This document shows positions 1 to 10,818 of a DNA stretch of 64,000 bases, one piece after another (the first letter of the stretch is position 1; the number at the start of each line of letters is the position of its first letter). Both the position numbers and the translations under genes were made by a program. The stretch is from Hippopus hippopus (Eukaryota > Mollusca > Bivalvia > Cardiida > Cardiidae): contig OX328104.1 of the NCBI GenBank assembly GCA_946811185.2, positions 52,312,505-52,376,504 of the forward strand, read 5' to 3'. Under the pieces are notes generated by a model, which did no database searches, had not been told where the DNA came from, and saw only the letters and a list, made by a program, of their open reading frames with translations.

Positions 1-322
1 GAGTAAATTGTTCTTCTTTTCCACAGCATGTTACACAGATAACTGGCCAGCATAGAAAAAAAAAAAAAAAAAAAGAACGAGTCGAATTGAACGTACGCAA
101 GTAACCCACGAGCATCCAAGTTCAACACAGTAAAATGTTATATACGCGGACTTGCAAGAAACCCACCCGTGACTTATAGAGAAAAGGTTTTAAGATTGCC
201 CGCAGAAATAATCCGCCCCTTTCCAGTCCCAAACTTTGATTGGCAGTGGTTTTTTTTTTAGAAGCAGCCAGAAATTGTTACTTATGAAGGTTCATTTGTC
301 TATTTGGCAGGAATAACAAACA
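1..322. other. non-coding 5' flank of the zinc-finger ORF
   Basis: No coding signal seen. It holds a 19-base A run at 56-74 and a T run at 250-259. A pyrimidine-poor but AG-ending stretch just before 310 (ttggcag) could be a splice acceptor for a 5' UTR exon; this is inference only. Confidence 0.4.
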
Positions 323-1714
323 ATGGAAACTTACAGTACTACTGCTACGGTTAGAGGGGACGAGGAGGTGGAGAAGGCAGCGGGGAAGAAAGGGAGAGCA
401 TACCTCTGCTTGCGATGCTTACACAGAAGCCAGAAAGAGTACATAGATGTCAAGTACCGTATGGAGGGGCACATTATGAAGGATTACCTTCGCCGTGACG
501 AGGTACCATTTTACTGCTCTTTATGTCAGTTCCGTTGTACGCGACATGAGGACCTTGTACAGCACCTTGGCCACTACAAGAAACACCAAGTGTTGGCCCA
601 GCAGGCAGGAGTGGACCCGCTTGACACTACGTGTTTGAAGGCCAACAGCAACAGTTACAAAATAGGACCACGGGACTACTTGGTGTACGACAAGGAAGAG
701 TCCTACAACTACTGGAAGTCCACCCTCCAGAAGAGGCAGATGCCGCCTGTCTCAGGACCAGACTACCTGGCCCAGATTGTGGAAGAGGCCTTTGGTGACT
801 ATGGAACAGGCGAAGCAAATAACAGCATAAGAAACACTCCAAACCAGTCCGTTTCAAGGGAGATTACTCCTTTCTCAACTGTAGGCACCCCGAGTTCTAC
901 ATGCGTTGAAGATCAGGCTACAGTAGGTGCACATGGGCAGCTCACTACACCTAGGCAACCACCTTTAGCAGAAAGTACCGTGGCATTGACCCAGACAAGT
1001 ACCATCCAGACACCAGAATTTGTAGCTCTCTCTACAGATGACTTGAGACAAGTGCTGACCCCAGTCTTGTCTCAACTGTCAAGCTTGGTTCAACCCGACG
1101 TACTGTGCGACCTACTCAAGGAACATAGAGATTACGACCAGCAACTCAGATCAGGGAATGACTTAGGCAATGATGAAACAACAGACAGATTGGCCAATCG
1201 TGAAGCAGCTGAAGAGGAGTTGACAGGAAAAGAAGACAGCATTGACCAGGAAGAACTGTTAGAGCAGCTGCTGCCAAAAGAGAACGAGCATACCAGCAGA
1301 AAACGAAAGGCTGATTCACCAGCTCATTCCATCAGAGAGAAAAGGTCCAGGTCAAGATCTCCATCTCCAGTGGAAATAACTACCAAGCAGATAGCTGATG
1401 CGGTGAGGTCAGGGGTCGTGGATCTACAGGAGAGGATAACAGACAACACCAATACCCTGCACAGTTTGAAGGAGAGTGTGAAGGACCTATCTATGGCAGT
1501 GAAAGAGCTAACCAGCGCAATAAGACAGAAGACAACAAATGAGAAAGACCAAAAGTCAACTTCGCAAAGTTTAAAAGTGATGAAGGAGAACAGAGATACA
1601 GCAAAGGACAGGAAGGAGAGAAGAAAGTCAGAAGAAAGAAGGCCTCACGATCACCGGCACAATTACAAGAGAACCGACAACTACAGTAGAGGAGATAAGA
1701 AAGACAGAAGATGA
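323..1714 (+). CDS. C2H2-type zinc-finger, coiled-coil/basic protein (463 aa), probably retroelement-associated
   Basis: The reading frame is intact. The start is supported by an in-frame TAA nine bases upstream (314-316) and the favourable context acaATGg. Residues 29-50 hold a CxxC and a later His, and residues 65-88 form a clear C2H2-like unit (C65, C68, H81, H84/H88). A Ser/Thr/Pro/Gln-rich linker follows (about 160-270), then an acidic stretch, a basic RS-rich segment around 325-350 that resembles a nuclear localisation signal, a heptad-like helix (about 355-400) and a very basic Lys/Arg tail. No transmembrane segment or protease/RT motif is present. I do not recognise the family by name. 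The ORF is followed 690 bp later by a purine tract and an LTR-like sequence, so it may be an accessory ORF of an LTR element. A host zinc-finger gene is the alternative. GC content is higher than in the flanks. Confidence 0.8.
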   Translation: METYSTTATVRGDEEVEKAAGKKGRAYLCLRCLHRSQKEYIDVKYRMEGHIMKDYLRRDEVPFYCSLCQFRCTRHEDLVQHLGHYKKHQVLAQQAGVDPLDTTCLKANSNSYKIGPRDYLVYDKEESYNYWKSTLQKRQMPPVSGPDYLAQIVEEAFGDYGTGEANNSIRNTPNQSVSREITPFSTVGTPSSTCVEDQATVGAHGQLTTPRQPPLAESTVALTQTSTIQTPEFVALSTDDLRQVLTPVLSQLSSLVQPDVLCDLLKEHRDYDQQLRSGNDLGNDETTDRLANREAAEEELTGKEDSIDQEELLEQLLPKENEHTSRKRKADSPAHSIREKRSRSRSPSPVEITTKQIADAVRSGVVDLQERITDNTNTLHSLKESVKDLSMAVKELTSAIRQKTTNEKDQKSTSQSLKVMKENRDTAKDRKERRKSEERRPHDHRHNYKRTDNYSRGDKKDRR

Positions 1715-2404
1715 AGACCTAACCGAGATAATGTTAACTTAAACTGCCAGAAATAATATCCTAGAGATGTCAAGACAGGACCAAGACTTACAACCAAGAC
1801 GCAATAACAGAAGATGCAAGGGTCTCAACCAACTTATTACCACTAGCAGACCCTTACTGAAGTCAAACTAAGTTTTAAACCTGGTAACTGTAGGCCAGAT
1901 CAACCGAAAGTAAGATGTAACCTTGTACAGTGTAATCTGTTTATATTACACTCCAGAACTTTTATGGAAATTGGGTCGCCTGTCTTTATGGCAGGTCCGC
2001 ACATTACTTCCAGGGCCAGTTTTGTGCGGAGAAGTCGCTCACTATGAAGGCAGTAGTGAGCCCACATTTGCTTTTTCCACTCAGACGAGCATTTTGTGGG
2101 TAGGATATGGTACAACGCAAGACTACGACAGTCGTCACAGATACATGAAAATAGGACTTTATTTATTCTACATTTAGTGATATATATCTAAGTGACTTTA
2201 AGTATATGTGAATTATTGCTACTCATGTGTGACAATTTACTAGTGCAATGTGTACAGCGAACACTAATTTCAGTGATAAACATTTTAAGTCTTAGGCAGT
2301 GACTGTGTCACTAGTGTTAAAGTGTATTTTAGTAATTTGTTCTAAAATGAACATTAGGTTTTACTTATTTGTGTTGTTGTTGGCAACAGGAGTTTAGCCA
2401 ACCT
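1715..2404. other. non-coding region between ORF and purine tract
   Basis: No convincing ORF. It contains short inverted repeats, for example gctcacta/tagtgagc at 2037-2061 and gtccgcac/gtgcgga near 1995-2030, as might be expected in a 3' untranslated region. Confidence 0.4.
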
Positions 2405-2414
2405 AAGAGGGGGG
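2405..2414 (+). promoter_or_regulatory. candidate polypurine tract
   Basis: aagagggggg lies three bases before a TGTTATGCCCC sequence. A polypurine tract directly before a TG-starting LTR primes plus-strand synthesis in LTR retroelements. The three-base gap and the lack of visible pol genes keep confidence low. Confidence 0.4.
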
Positions 2415-2417
2415 TAA

Positions 2418-3852
2418 TGTTATGCCCCATAAATGTGAGTGTCATTATTAGTTAGCACCCTTAATGGAAGCATTTTGGGATCTTTAAAATCGACCTGATT
2501 GGTTATTTTTAAGTTTCCATCTTATTTTCATAGCCATTATGTCATCTGCGACTGTTTTGTCTTTGATGCAAATGCAATAGACTGAAAATCTAACCTTGAC
2601 AATACAGTTACTAATTTAGGAACCTGTTTTCCTCTGTATGTGAAACATATTTCTTGTCTTTTGATGTTATGATGGTAAAACTAGCATAAGCACTTATATA
2701 TGCAGCTGACGTAGTGAATAATACATGCCAGCATACACATAAATGCGATTAAGCTTGCAAATCTTAGTCGTCTCAGTACGAAATTCTCTTGATGTGGATA
2801 GTACTTTGATCCGCATTACGTGAATTTCCCCTCGTTTAGCTGCAAATTCGTTTCAGATTGTAATTTTACTTTGCTGATGTTTCAGACTTGTTGTTAACTT
2901 CGTATTTAAGCCGCTGTCATTATTGTTTGTGGTTATTATTAGTCGAAATCGTCTTTACTTTCTTCGACAACGTGATTTGTTTACTGAAGGCGGCCATAAT
3001 GATTGTTGTTGTTGCGGAGCATGACGGGATTAAGTTGCTAAGATACGGTCTCGCGTGAATGCAGCTCAACTGTCGTTCGGAATATTTGTTGTTAGTATTG
3101 TTTTTGTAATTCATTGCATAATTTTTCATCTTCTAGCTAGAAAAAGCTTTTAATTTGAATCTTTACCGATAGGTATTGTTGATTAATCATTTTAGTCACC
3201 GTATGCAATGTTTCTCGGTAACTTTTCATTCAAGTATAGGGATGGTTGTAGAAATAACATTTGTTTACATTTTGCTTTCCCGAAAAGCGCGTGCAATTTT
3301 CCCGACGGTTTTGATGCTGGAATTCTCGCAGAGCGTTCTGCGGGAACAACAGTATAAAAACCGCTGTTTTCTTGAAATTCGAGGACTCCATTCTGAAACT
3401 TCACCTGGTAAACATTTGCATTATTTCTGCATTTTTGTTTTCTTTATTTCTATTTATTTTTATTTTTATTTAAATTGTCATTGTTGAAATACGACAAGCA
3501 GACATGAATTAGAATGCAAGGATTTGTGAACTAGAAAGCTGAGGTTTAGGATTGAGATTTAAAACTTTATTATTCCAGAAGAACTTTGAGAAGTTTAACA
3601 TGCATTCTGACTTAGAATTTTCTTAACTTTGATTAGATAATTTTTGTTGATTCAAGAATTCAACTTTATTCTATTTTTGCATTGACTTACCACTGTCAAT
3701 CATCCCCCCCCCACTCTACCAAACCCCATGAAAACTTGTAGAAGGCTATACCTGGATTTATCTAACTATGCAATTTGGATTTTATTTTTTTTTGGAGTCG
3801 GCTTTAGTTTAATTTTTATTTCGGAGTCCTACTTTGGTCCGTACCGGTAACT
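2418..3852 (+). repeat. candidate 3' LTR (U3-R-U5), right edge uncertain
   Basis: Starts TGTTATGCCCC after the purine tract. It contains a TATA box at 3353 and a T-rich downstream part, and a segment ending near ccgtaccggtaac could be the right edge. No ORF above noise. The partner LTR is not in the window, so the call rests on context only. Confidence 0.35.
3353..3360 (+). promoter_or_regulatory. TATA box inside candidate LTR
   Basis: TATAAAAA sits about 935 bp into the candidate LTR, where a U3 promoter would lie. A start site would be expected near 3380. Confidence 0.4.
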
Positions 3853-4436
3853 GTTGCGAAAGATCTACACACTCGAGCTCGCGACAATATATTCATGTAA
3901 CTATATTCATTTAATTTCAAAAATAATCCGTTCTTTCCGCTTAAATGACAAAAATCAAGGGAAACTAGTAATATTTGATGTGATGCAGACTACTCAGTAT
4001 ATTCGTCTTGCGGGCGGCTCGATCCATCGACGCCGCCATTTTGGATGCTATGTTCAAACTGCTTTTCCCTGGATTTTGCCAGTGTACATGACTATATGTT
4101 CCGGGCATATTATCCAATTACATCGCGAGAAATTTCTTTGCAGTATAATAGATTAATTAGTGGTCTTGGAAAACGTTATGTCATTTCTGCACTGGAGTTG
4201 CACATAAAGCAGCCGAAATAAAGACTGCAAAAGTTTCAGCGTCAAATATAATAAACTCATCTTCATTCGACGGCTGAAAACACAATCCACTAAAAGTAAG
4301 ATATTTTTGTCTTAAGGGCTTCACTGATGATGCTGACGGTATTGATCCAAGATCAGACTGCAAGTTCTGTGTACAACCATAACACACATAAATAAGTTTA
4401 TATAATAGTTTTCGATGTGTATTCCAGGGTTCTATG
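3853..4436. repeat. half copy of a PalA-related element in non-coding DNA
   Basis: 4185-4385 resembles 5165-5345: both share cgacggctgaaaa and gatccaagatcagactgca. This copy lacks the right half of the hairpin. Nothing is recognised in 3853-4180. Confidence 0.45.
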
Positions 4437-4439
4437 AAG

Positions 4440-4895
4440 ATAAATAGAGGATATTTGTTTTTTTAGGTGAAAGATCGAAATTTATTTCATGCTTCTAACC
4501 CTTTTTTGGGTGGACTTGCATCAAAATCCAGTGCAGTTCTTTTCGGTAATTCCCCGTGGCGTACCCCCTCCGTATAACAACCCATTACAATATTACGTAA
4601 AGCGCGAGAAATGTAGGGTAAATTACGTCATATTTCCATCTGGTAGCAACGCATCACAATATTACGTAAAGTGCGAGAAATGAAGGGTAAATTACGTCAT
4701 ATTTCTGTCTTGTTGAATGGCACGCACTATTTACCTGTGTAGCCAGTGCGCGTAAACTACTGTTTCCGCCTTCAGTTGAAGAGTTAGAAAATAAAATCGG
4801 TATTTTTCACTGGTCGTAACTATAAAATATCGAAAAATATTTCACCGTTGTTTCTCGATAAACTACCGGAAAGCATGGAATAATACTTATTTCTT
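4440..4895 (+). repeat. PalD dispersed element
   Basis: Carries the family landmarks in order: gtgaaagatcgaaattt, catcaaaatccagt, ggcgtaccccctcc, two staggered cattacaatattacgtaaag blocks, ggtcgtaac and gaaaaatatttcaccgt. The internal block at about 4585-4640 is duplicated at 4645-4700. Other copies are at 10258, 14710, 15090, 25415 and 40615. Confidence 0.7.
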
Positions 4896-5009
4896 TACCA
4901 GACGATTTAAAGTTTGGATTGGTCCATTTTGGCGCCAGACAAAAAAATCGATATGACTCAAATGATTATATTTCTGCACTAAAAGATAGGAGTAGATTCG
5001 TGCTCAGTG

Positions 5010-5110
5010 AAAAGGAGGTTTAATGCATTTGTACAGGCTGATCTGGGTCGAGACCTTTTGCTTTTGGTCAATTTTCTGCATGTCAATATGTATATATACC
5101 GATAAGACAA
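5010..5110. repeat. PalB fragment
   Basis: Contains gaaaaggaggtttaatgcat, caggctgatctgggtcgaga and tcaattttctgcatgtcaa, internal landmarks of PalB. The left part of the hairpin is missing. Confidence 0.55.
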
Positions 5111-5159
5111 TACAAGTAGATCTAGCTAAAAAGGTGAAAACACTAGTAAACTGCATTTT

Positions 5160-5345
5160 CTTCTGATTAACTCTTTTAATGCCAAATATATCAACTCAAT
5201 CTCTTTCGACGGCTGAAAATAAATATACTTGACTAAAAAAGCGGACAACATAGATCCAAGATCAGACTGCACGTTCTGTGCAGTCTGATCTTGATCTATG
5301 CAGTCCGCAAATGATTCATGTTTTCGCTCAAATGCCACTGAGAGT
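5160..5345. repeat. PalA variant with complete hairpin
   Basis: The hairpin gatcagactgcac / gtgcagtctgatc is centred near 5275 and flanked by gcggac and gtccgc. The outer arm differs from the standard family and matches 4185-4320. Confidence 0.65.
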
Positions 5346-5639
5346 TTTAACAGCATTTTTCTGCCTTTTCCAAGAATGTTTTCAAAAGCCCTTCATCCAT
5401 AGGGGTCATAAGACAAGGAATCGCTTGGAAAGGGTGTTTTAATAGTATAGAAAATAAGAAGAGGAATTTATCATCATTAAACTGACAAGAAGTGCATAAT
5501 TATAAAAGCTTTTACCAAAAGCTAGACATTTCAATATAATTGGTACAGGCAATGCGGCTGATATTTCTTATCTATAATTTGATCATTAGACATTAAATGG
5601 ATGAAAATTGTTTGCGAATTAATGGGCTTCTTATGTAGT

Positions 5640-5925
5640 CAACATAACTGTCGTAAACATTAAAACGTTCCAGGGTCCGTTTTCGCAACCATTCTGTACC
5701 AAACGACAAAATTTTAATTTAGTCCAAATTGAAAGCATTCGCAGACGACAATGTAAATGTGACTTAAAAACTGAATTTTGTCTGTGGAAGGATAGAAATA
5801 TATTGTGAGAAATGCGAAAATGCTCTATACCAGAATTTTCTCCTTTTCTAACAATGTTTTCAAAAGCCTTCTTCCCAAAATTTGTCAAAACACGGGATTG
5901 TGTCGTAAGGGGTTTAACCCTTTAC
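5640..5925. repeat. PalC copy
   Basis: Has the PalC order: caaacgacaaaattt, gaaagcattcgcagacgac, a hairpin arm, ttttctccttttc, caatgttttcaaaagcc, gggattgtg and a TTAA-type end. The central hairpin is degraded (gaaaatgctctataccagaat). Confidence 0.65.
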
Positions 5926-6155
5926 AACACAATCCCGAATTTTGACGACCATGAGGAAGAGGGCCTTTGAAAACATTGTGAGAAAGGAGAAAATGGTGGT
6001 AACCAACATTTTCTCCTTTTCCCACAATTTTTTCTAACCTTTTCTAACCTTACAATTATATAATTCAATTAGCGAGTCACATTAATTTTGTCGTCTGCAA
6101 ATGCTTTCGATTTGGAAAAACCTAAAAAATTATCGTTTGGTAAAGAGTTAAGGGA
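5926..6155. repeat. PalC copy, opposite order to its neighbour
   Basis: Begins acaatcccgaattttgacga and ends tggtaaagagttaa, so it is inverted relative to 5640-5925. The hairpin gaaaatggtggtaaccaacattttc is near 5988. Confidence 0.65.
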
Positions 6156-6264
6156 GCGATTCATGTTTCATAACCTCGCCGAACTTAAAAATAGTTTACC
6201 TCTGAATTAAGTAAGCCGATGGCTGGTAAATCAATTAAAGAAAAAAGACAAAAGTAAAATATAT

Positions 6265-6485
6265 CTGCTCTGGCAAAAGGGGGTTTAATGCATTTCCGTG
6301 ATGACCGATACCAAACAAGTCATCAATAAATTTTATGGATTCATAAAATCTATTGCGTCTAACAACCGACTACATCATGAGGTAGAATAGTCATTAGACA
6401 TGCAGATAATTGAACAATAGAAAAACGTTTAGACCGAAATCAACCTGCGCAGACTGTGCAGGCTAACATAGCATTACTCATATAT
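6265..6485. repeat. PalB copy, inverted, diverged
   Basis: Landmarks gcaaaagggggtttaatgca, attttatggattcataaaat, catgaggtagaat and cctgcgcagactgtgcaggc are present in reverse family order. Confidence 0.6.
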
Positions 6486-6569
6486 TTTTCATTGCAGTCG
6501 TGAGAATTGTGCGCTTACATTCAATGCAACTGGGAAATTTTAGTGTTCAGATAACAGGGTCGTTTTGCA

Positions 6570-6950
6570 CTCGTTACAGCTAAGCCGATTCCGTAACTAC
6601 ATCTAACATCGTCCTTGCCAAGGGAGTTTCCTTTTTGAAATACCGAAAGTCACTTATCTTAAACACGGCGGTGCCCATGTATATCGTTTAACAACAGCAA
6701 TAACAACACGCTAATTTGCAACCTGACTCTAAAAAATGACAACGGAATTGATAAATAAATGTACAATGTCATCGGAAATGTATTTAGACATATTCCCACT
6801 GTGTTTCTTTTTCTAAGTGGACTGTTACGATTTTTTGAACGGTAAAGCGATGTATTTCCGGCGAAGAAATGAACCGCATAGTTGCATATCAAACCACGCA
6901 ATACAGCCGAGGGATTTGATCAACGGATCACGCAAGGTTTGCTGAATGGG
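6570..6950. repeat. family E copy 1
   Basis: Shares gccgattccgtaactacatc, gaacggtaaagcgatgta and a distal cacgcaaggttt with the copy at 7030-7395, and in inverse orientation with 42975-43510. On the minus strand the segment near 6820-6900 reads a peptide conserved between copies (ICNYAVHFFAGNTSLYRS). Confidence 0.6.
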
Positions 6951-7029
6951 TCTTTTCGGTAACTCCGTCCATTTTATTACATCAGATATGACGTTCCCAT
7001 ACTGATTTGAACTAGAATATACACACTCC

Positions 7030-7395
7030 TCTCAACTCGGCCGATTCCGTACCTACATCTAACCTCGTCCGTATCAAAGGGGTTTCCATTTTTAAATACC
7101 GCCAGTCACATGATCTTAAACATGGTGGCACCCTGTAAATCGATTAGCAACGGCAACAACAACCATGGTGATAACCAACCTATCGTTGAAAAATACCAGC
7201 GTAATTACTAGACCGAGTTAGAAACTGCTTGTACAAACTGTTTGTCATCGAAAATGTATTTAAAGATTCCCACGGAAAATTGTGACTAGTAATTGCTTTT
7301 AAGTGGAGTGTTACGATTTTAAGAACGGTGAAGCGATGTACTTCCGCTGAAGAAATGTACCGTGTAGGTGCATATCACGCTACGTGATACACCCA
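7030..7395. repeat. family E copy 2
   Basis: Direct repeat of 6570-6950: gccgattccgtacctacatc, aacatggtggcaccctg, gaacggtgaagcgatgta. The minus-strand peptide reads ICTYTVHFFSGSTSLHRS. Confidence 0.6.
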
Positions 7396-7610
7396 GCCCA
7401 AGAAGGGAGAGGGATCTTTTTTTTTAATGTACATGTATGTAATGAATTGAAGGGTAGTAAGTCCTGATAATTTGAATTTCTTGATTTTCAAAGTTGTCTC
7501 CCTTCGTTGATCTTGCGTTCTCAATTGTGTTCGTCCCCAACACGGAGGTCTCTCTCTCGTCTCTTATCACTACATCTTTCCTATATCTGTTTTTTTTTTT
7601 CTTTTTTCTG

Positions 7611-7925
7611 ACCAGCCCGCATAGCTCAATAGGTAGAGCGTAGGACTCGTGAACGTGATGTTTCGAGTCACTTGAGGGTGTGGGTTCGATCCCCACGGCT
7701 GGCCATCTAAAATTACTAATAGTCTTTCGGATGAGACGTTAAACCGAGGTCCCGTGTGACGGTGCTATACACCGAGCACGTAAAAGAACCAGGCGTAACT
7801 TAAGATGGGTTTCGTCCTGTATCTGCACTATCCCCCGTAACAAAACTAACAGCCTTCAGGGGGCGTCGCCCATATGGGCAACCGGTGGCGACGATAAATA
7901 AACGCAAATTCAGTTAATCAATCTG
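7611..7925 (+). repeat. tRNA-derived SINE with conserved core, copy 1
   Basis: The head is tRNA-like: an A box (tagctcaataggtagagcg, 7622) and a B box (ggttcgatccc, 7683). The spacing is enlarged to about 95 bases and the fold is imperfect, so it is not a tRNA gene. The downstream core tctttcggatgagacgttaa and caccgagcacgt is shared almost unchanged with 16562-16850. The tail ends at gataaataaacgcaa. Confidence 0.85.
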
Positions 7926-7949
7926 TTATTTTAACCATTTACCGAATAA

Positions 7950-8135
7950 TCACAAGTTTTCACGATAATAAAGAAGTGGGCTTTTTAACCAGCATTTTCT
8001 CCTTTTCCTACCATGTTTTCTAACCTTCCAAAGACAATTTTCAATATTTGAGTAAAAAAAATTATTTTGATGTAAATCGATGCTCTAAATTTGGAAAAGT
8101 CCAGAATGTTAATGTTTGATAAAAGAGAAACTGAT
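7950..8135. repeat. PalC fragment
   Basis: Contains ccagcattttctccttttcc, ttttctaaccttccaaagac, ctctaaatttggaaaagtcc and aaaagagaaactgattaa. The left half of the hairpin is absent. Confidence 0.5.
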
Positions 8136-8149
8136 TAACCCCATGATGG

Positions 8150-8410
8150 GCTGAGCCGGACTGCACAGTCGGTAGCGTACATGACTTAAAACCAGTTGGT
8201 CGTTGATTCGAATCTCCAGCTCAACCGATTTCTTTCCCAGGACTAATGACAGTAATTACGACAGGATTCATTCCTCTTTCGGCTATGGTTATGTGGGAAA
8301 GCAGCCAGTGGTTTCGGAAAAATATTGTGAGAAGTACTGGTAAGAGAAACACTACGAAAGCATAGATAGGTGCACTGGCCACCGTAATATAACTGAAATA
8401 ATGTTGGAAA
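8150..8410. repeat. tRNA-like head plus SINE-type body
   Basis: 8155-8235 has tRNA-like boxes (cacagtcggtagcgta; gttgattcgaatctcc). The following body (gggaaagcagccagtg, attgtgagaagtactggtaa, gataggtgcactggcc) matches 31490-31710. The apparent minus-strand reading frame across it is a by-product of the repeat. Confidence 0.6.
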
Positions 8411-8554
8411 CATCATTCAAACAAACAAAACTCCTGGTGACAACTGTTTGCGTCTCCCTGCGAATAAATTTGAAAATCGTAGTGGAAGAATGACTAACTG
8501 CGGGTAACATGTATTAAACTTTACTTCATGTTGAATTTCCTTTTTTCACATAGT

Positions 8555-8785
8555 TGTTGCGAGATGTGCTTTGCCTTCTTTGAAAACATATTGGAAAAAA
8601 GAGAAAATACTGGAAACCAGCATTTCTACTTTTCCTATAATGGTTTCTTTCCTTTTAAAGACAAATCTCATCATGAGAGATACATTTAATTCTTTAATTT
8701 TACGTCTGCATGCATTTACTTCCAATTTGGACAAGATTAAAGTTTTGGGTTTTTTTTGTAAAGAGTAGAAACTCATTCCGCCTAG
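8555..8785. repeat. diverged PalC copy
   Basis: Shares tgaaaacatattggaaaaaa, gagaaaatactggaaaccag, ttgaattt-type sequence and an aaagag end. The hairpin is imperfect: ggaaaccagcatttctactt. Confidence 0.5.
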
Positions 8786-9124
8786 TGACAACTTTTGGCG
8801 TCTTTCAGAGAACGAATTTTAAAATGATAGCTAAAAAATGAGATTTTTTTTTAAGTGCGTGTGCATTTTTTATTCCCAAGTTTAATTCGTGTTGATTAGC
8901 TCGTTTTTTACAAGGATACTTTCAAGGTCTTCTGTGGCAAATTTGGGTCAGATGATAATTGAAACAAAAACTTGAAAGTATTTGTTTGGAAGACCTCTAA
9001 CGTTAACTCATTTAGACTATAATTATAACTGAGTTGTGATTTTTCGTTTCGACTCGCCTTTATGGCGGCTTTTCCGATTTATATGATCTGGTCCAAATTC
9101 AAAAATGATTCACCAGTCTTAACC

Positions 9125-9295
9125 ATTAGGCTGCTGAGCGCGACTCACTGACTTTTTGCGGACAGTGTAGATCACACAGACCTGTGTCAGCCTGCGCAAT
9201 CCGCACAGGCTGACTTGGGTCGAAACTTTAAGCTATTCGTATTTTTTTTTTTGCATGCCAAAGGAGGGTTCTTTCTCCTGATTTAGCTCAAAATG
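9125..9295. repeat. PalA/PalB chimera
   Basis: The left side is PalA (taggctgctgagcgcgactc, gcggacagtgtagatca) and the core is PalB (gtcagcctgcgcaatccgca, ctgacttgggtcgaaac). See findings. Confidence 0.65.
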
Positions 9296-9383
9296 AATTC
9301 ATATTGTATAAGGAATGGCTTGATATATTACTTTACGAAGGTACCCCCTTCTCCCAAAGCGCTACTTAAGGATTACGACCCTT

Positions 9384-9695
9384 AACTCATCGGTGAATAT
9401 CGTGTAACATCGACGTTTTCGTAAAGGCTATTCGGCCAATCTCGGCAGCTTCCGTCTTTTAATATGAGAGTTAGGGGCCGTGGATCACTAACTCATCGGT
9501 AGATATCGTGTGACATCGACGTTTTCGTAAAGGCTATTCGGCCAATCTCGGCAGCTTCCGTCTTTTAATATGAGAGTTAGGGACCGTAGACTCACTAACT
9601 CATCGGTAGATATCGTGTAACATCGACGTTTTCGTAAAGGCTATTCGGCGAATCTCGGCAGCTTCCGTCTTTTAATATGAGAGTTATGGGCCGTA
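9384..9695. repeat. tandem repeat, about 106-107 bp x 3
   Basis: aactcatcgg starts at 9384, 9490 and 9597. Each unit continues with cgtgtaacatcgacgttttc, aaggctattcgg, ctcggcagcttccgtctttt and aatatgagagtta. Units differ by only a few bases, so the array is young. Confidence 0.95.
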
Positions 9696-9744
9696 GACCT
9701 TAAATCGAAGTTGATTCAACCTCAAGTAATACGTCGCTGAATAA

Positions 9745-9965
9745 ATTAATCAACTCTTTACTAAACGCCAGAATTTCAAACTGGTCAAAAATTGAAAGGG
9801 TCTGCAGACAACAAATTAAGCATTGCTCATATGGTGAGATTTGTCTTTGACAGGACAGAAAACATTGTGGAAAAAGGAGAAAATGCTGGTTACCAGCATT
9901 TTCTCCTTTTCCCACAATGTTTTCAAAAACCTTCTTTCAGGAGACTTTAAAAGTAGGAATTATTA
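9745..9965. repeat. PalC copy
   Basis: Near-perfect central hairpin around 9862-9925: aaaacattgtggaaaaagga and its complement with a short gctggttaccagc centre. Confidence 0.75.
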
Positions 9966-10257
9966 GGTAATGGATCAAACCACGCGGAAAAGAACGAATC
10001 AAGGTCAGAATCTCTAAATACAAATACATGACTGGAAGACTAAGGTTATCTCATTGCCTGAGCAGGCAGACGATTTTTTCCCTTTTCACAGATGAACCTT
10101 GTGACAAAGAGAGAGAAAAAAACTCTTGACCAGCTGTTATTTTTCTTTTGTTTTCCTTGTGTCAACCTGTTTTCACAGGTATTTTCAATCGTTTTATTTA
10201 ACCTTTATTAATTTGGTTACAGGTATGTCACAATGTAAATGCTATAAAGTCGTCCGC

Positions 10258-10745
10258 AGCATTTCATGCTTTACGGTAGTTTATCCAGAAACAATGGTGG
10301 AATATGGTTTGATATTTCATGGTTACGACCAGTGAAAAATACTGATTTCATATTTTCTAACTCTTCAAATGAAGGCGGAAACAGTAGTTTCCGCGCACTG
10401 GCTACCTAGGTAAACAGTGCGTGCCATTCAACAAGACAGAAATATGACGTAATTTACCCTTCATTTCTCGCACTTTACGTAATATTGTAATGCGTTGCTA
10501 TGTGGAGGGGGTACTTCATAGGGAGTTACCGAAACCAACAACCAGCTGTGCTGGATTTTGATGACCGCCCCCCCCCCCCAAAAAAAGGGGGCGGGTTAGA
10601 GGCATGAAATAAATAGAATGTTTTTTTAGTGAAACATCGAAGTTTATTTCATCTCGTGAACATCATCGGTAATATTTTCACTCGTGGCTGAAAATACTAC
10701 CTATGATGTTCACTCGATGAAATAAATTTCGATCTTTCACCGAAA
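10258..10745 (-). repeat. PalD copy, inverted, beside the receptor 3' end
   Basis: Landmarks run in reverse order to 4440-4895 and end in a hairpin (catctcgtgaacatcatcgg ... gatgttcactcgatgaaat) at 10645-10735. It includes a run of C then A at 10568-10586. It begins about 75 bp past the receptor stop codon. Confidence 0.75.
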
Positions 10746-10818
10746 TAATAAATTTCTTCTTTTTTAGGATTTTAGCTTTTTAGTACTCTTTCTCTTTATA
10801 TTATCATATGTTTCGGGC

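Noticed and set aside
7611..7705. Possible tRNA gene
   Set aside because: A and B boxes are too far apart, the stem pairing is poor, and the conserved SINE core follows directly, with a second copy at 16562.
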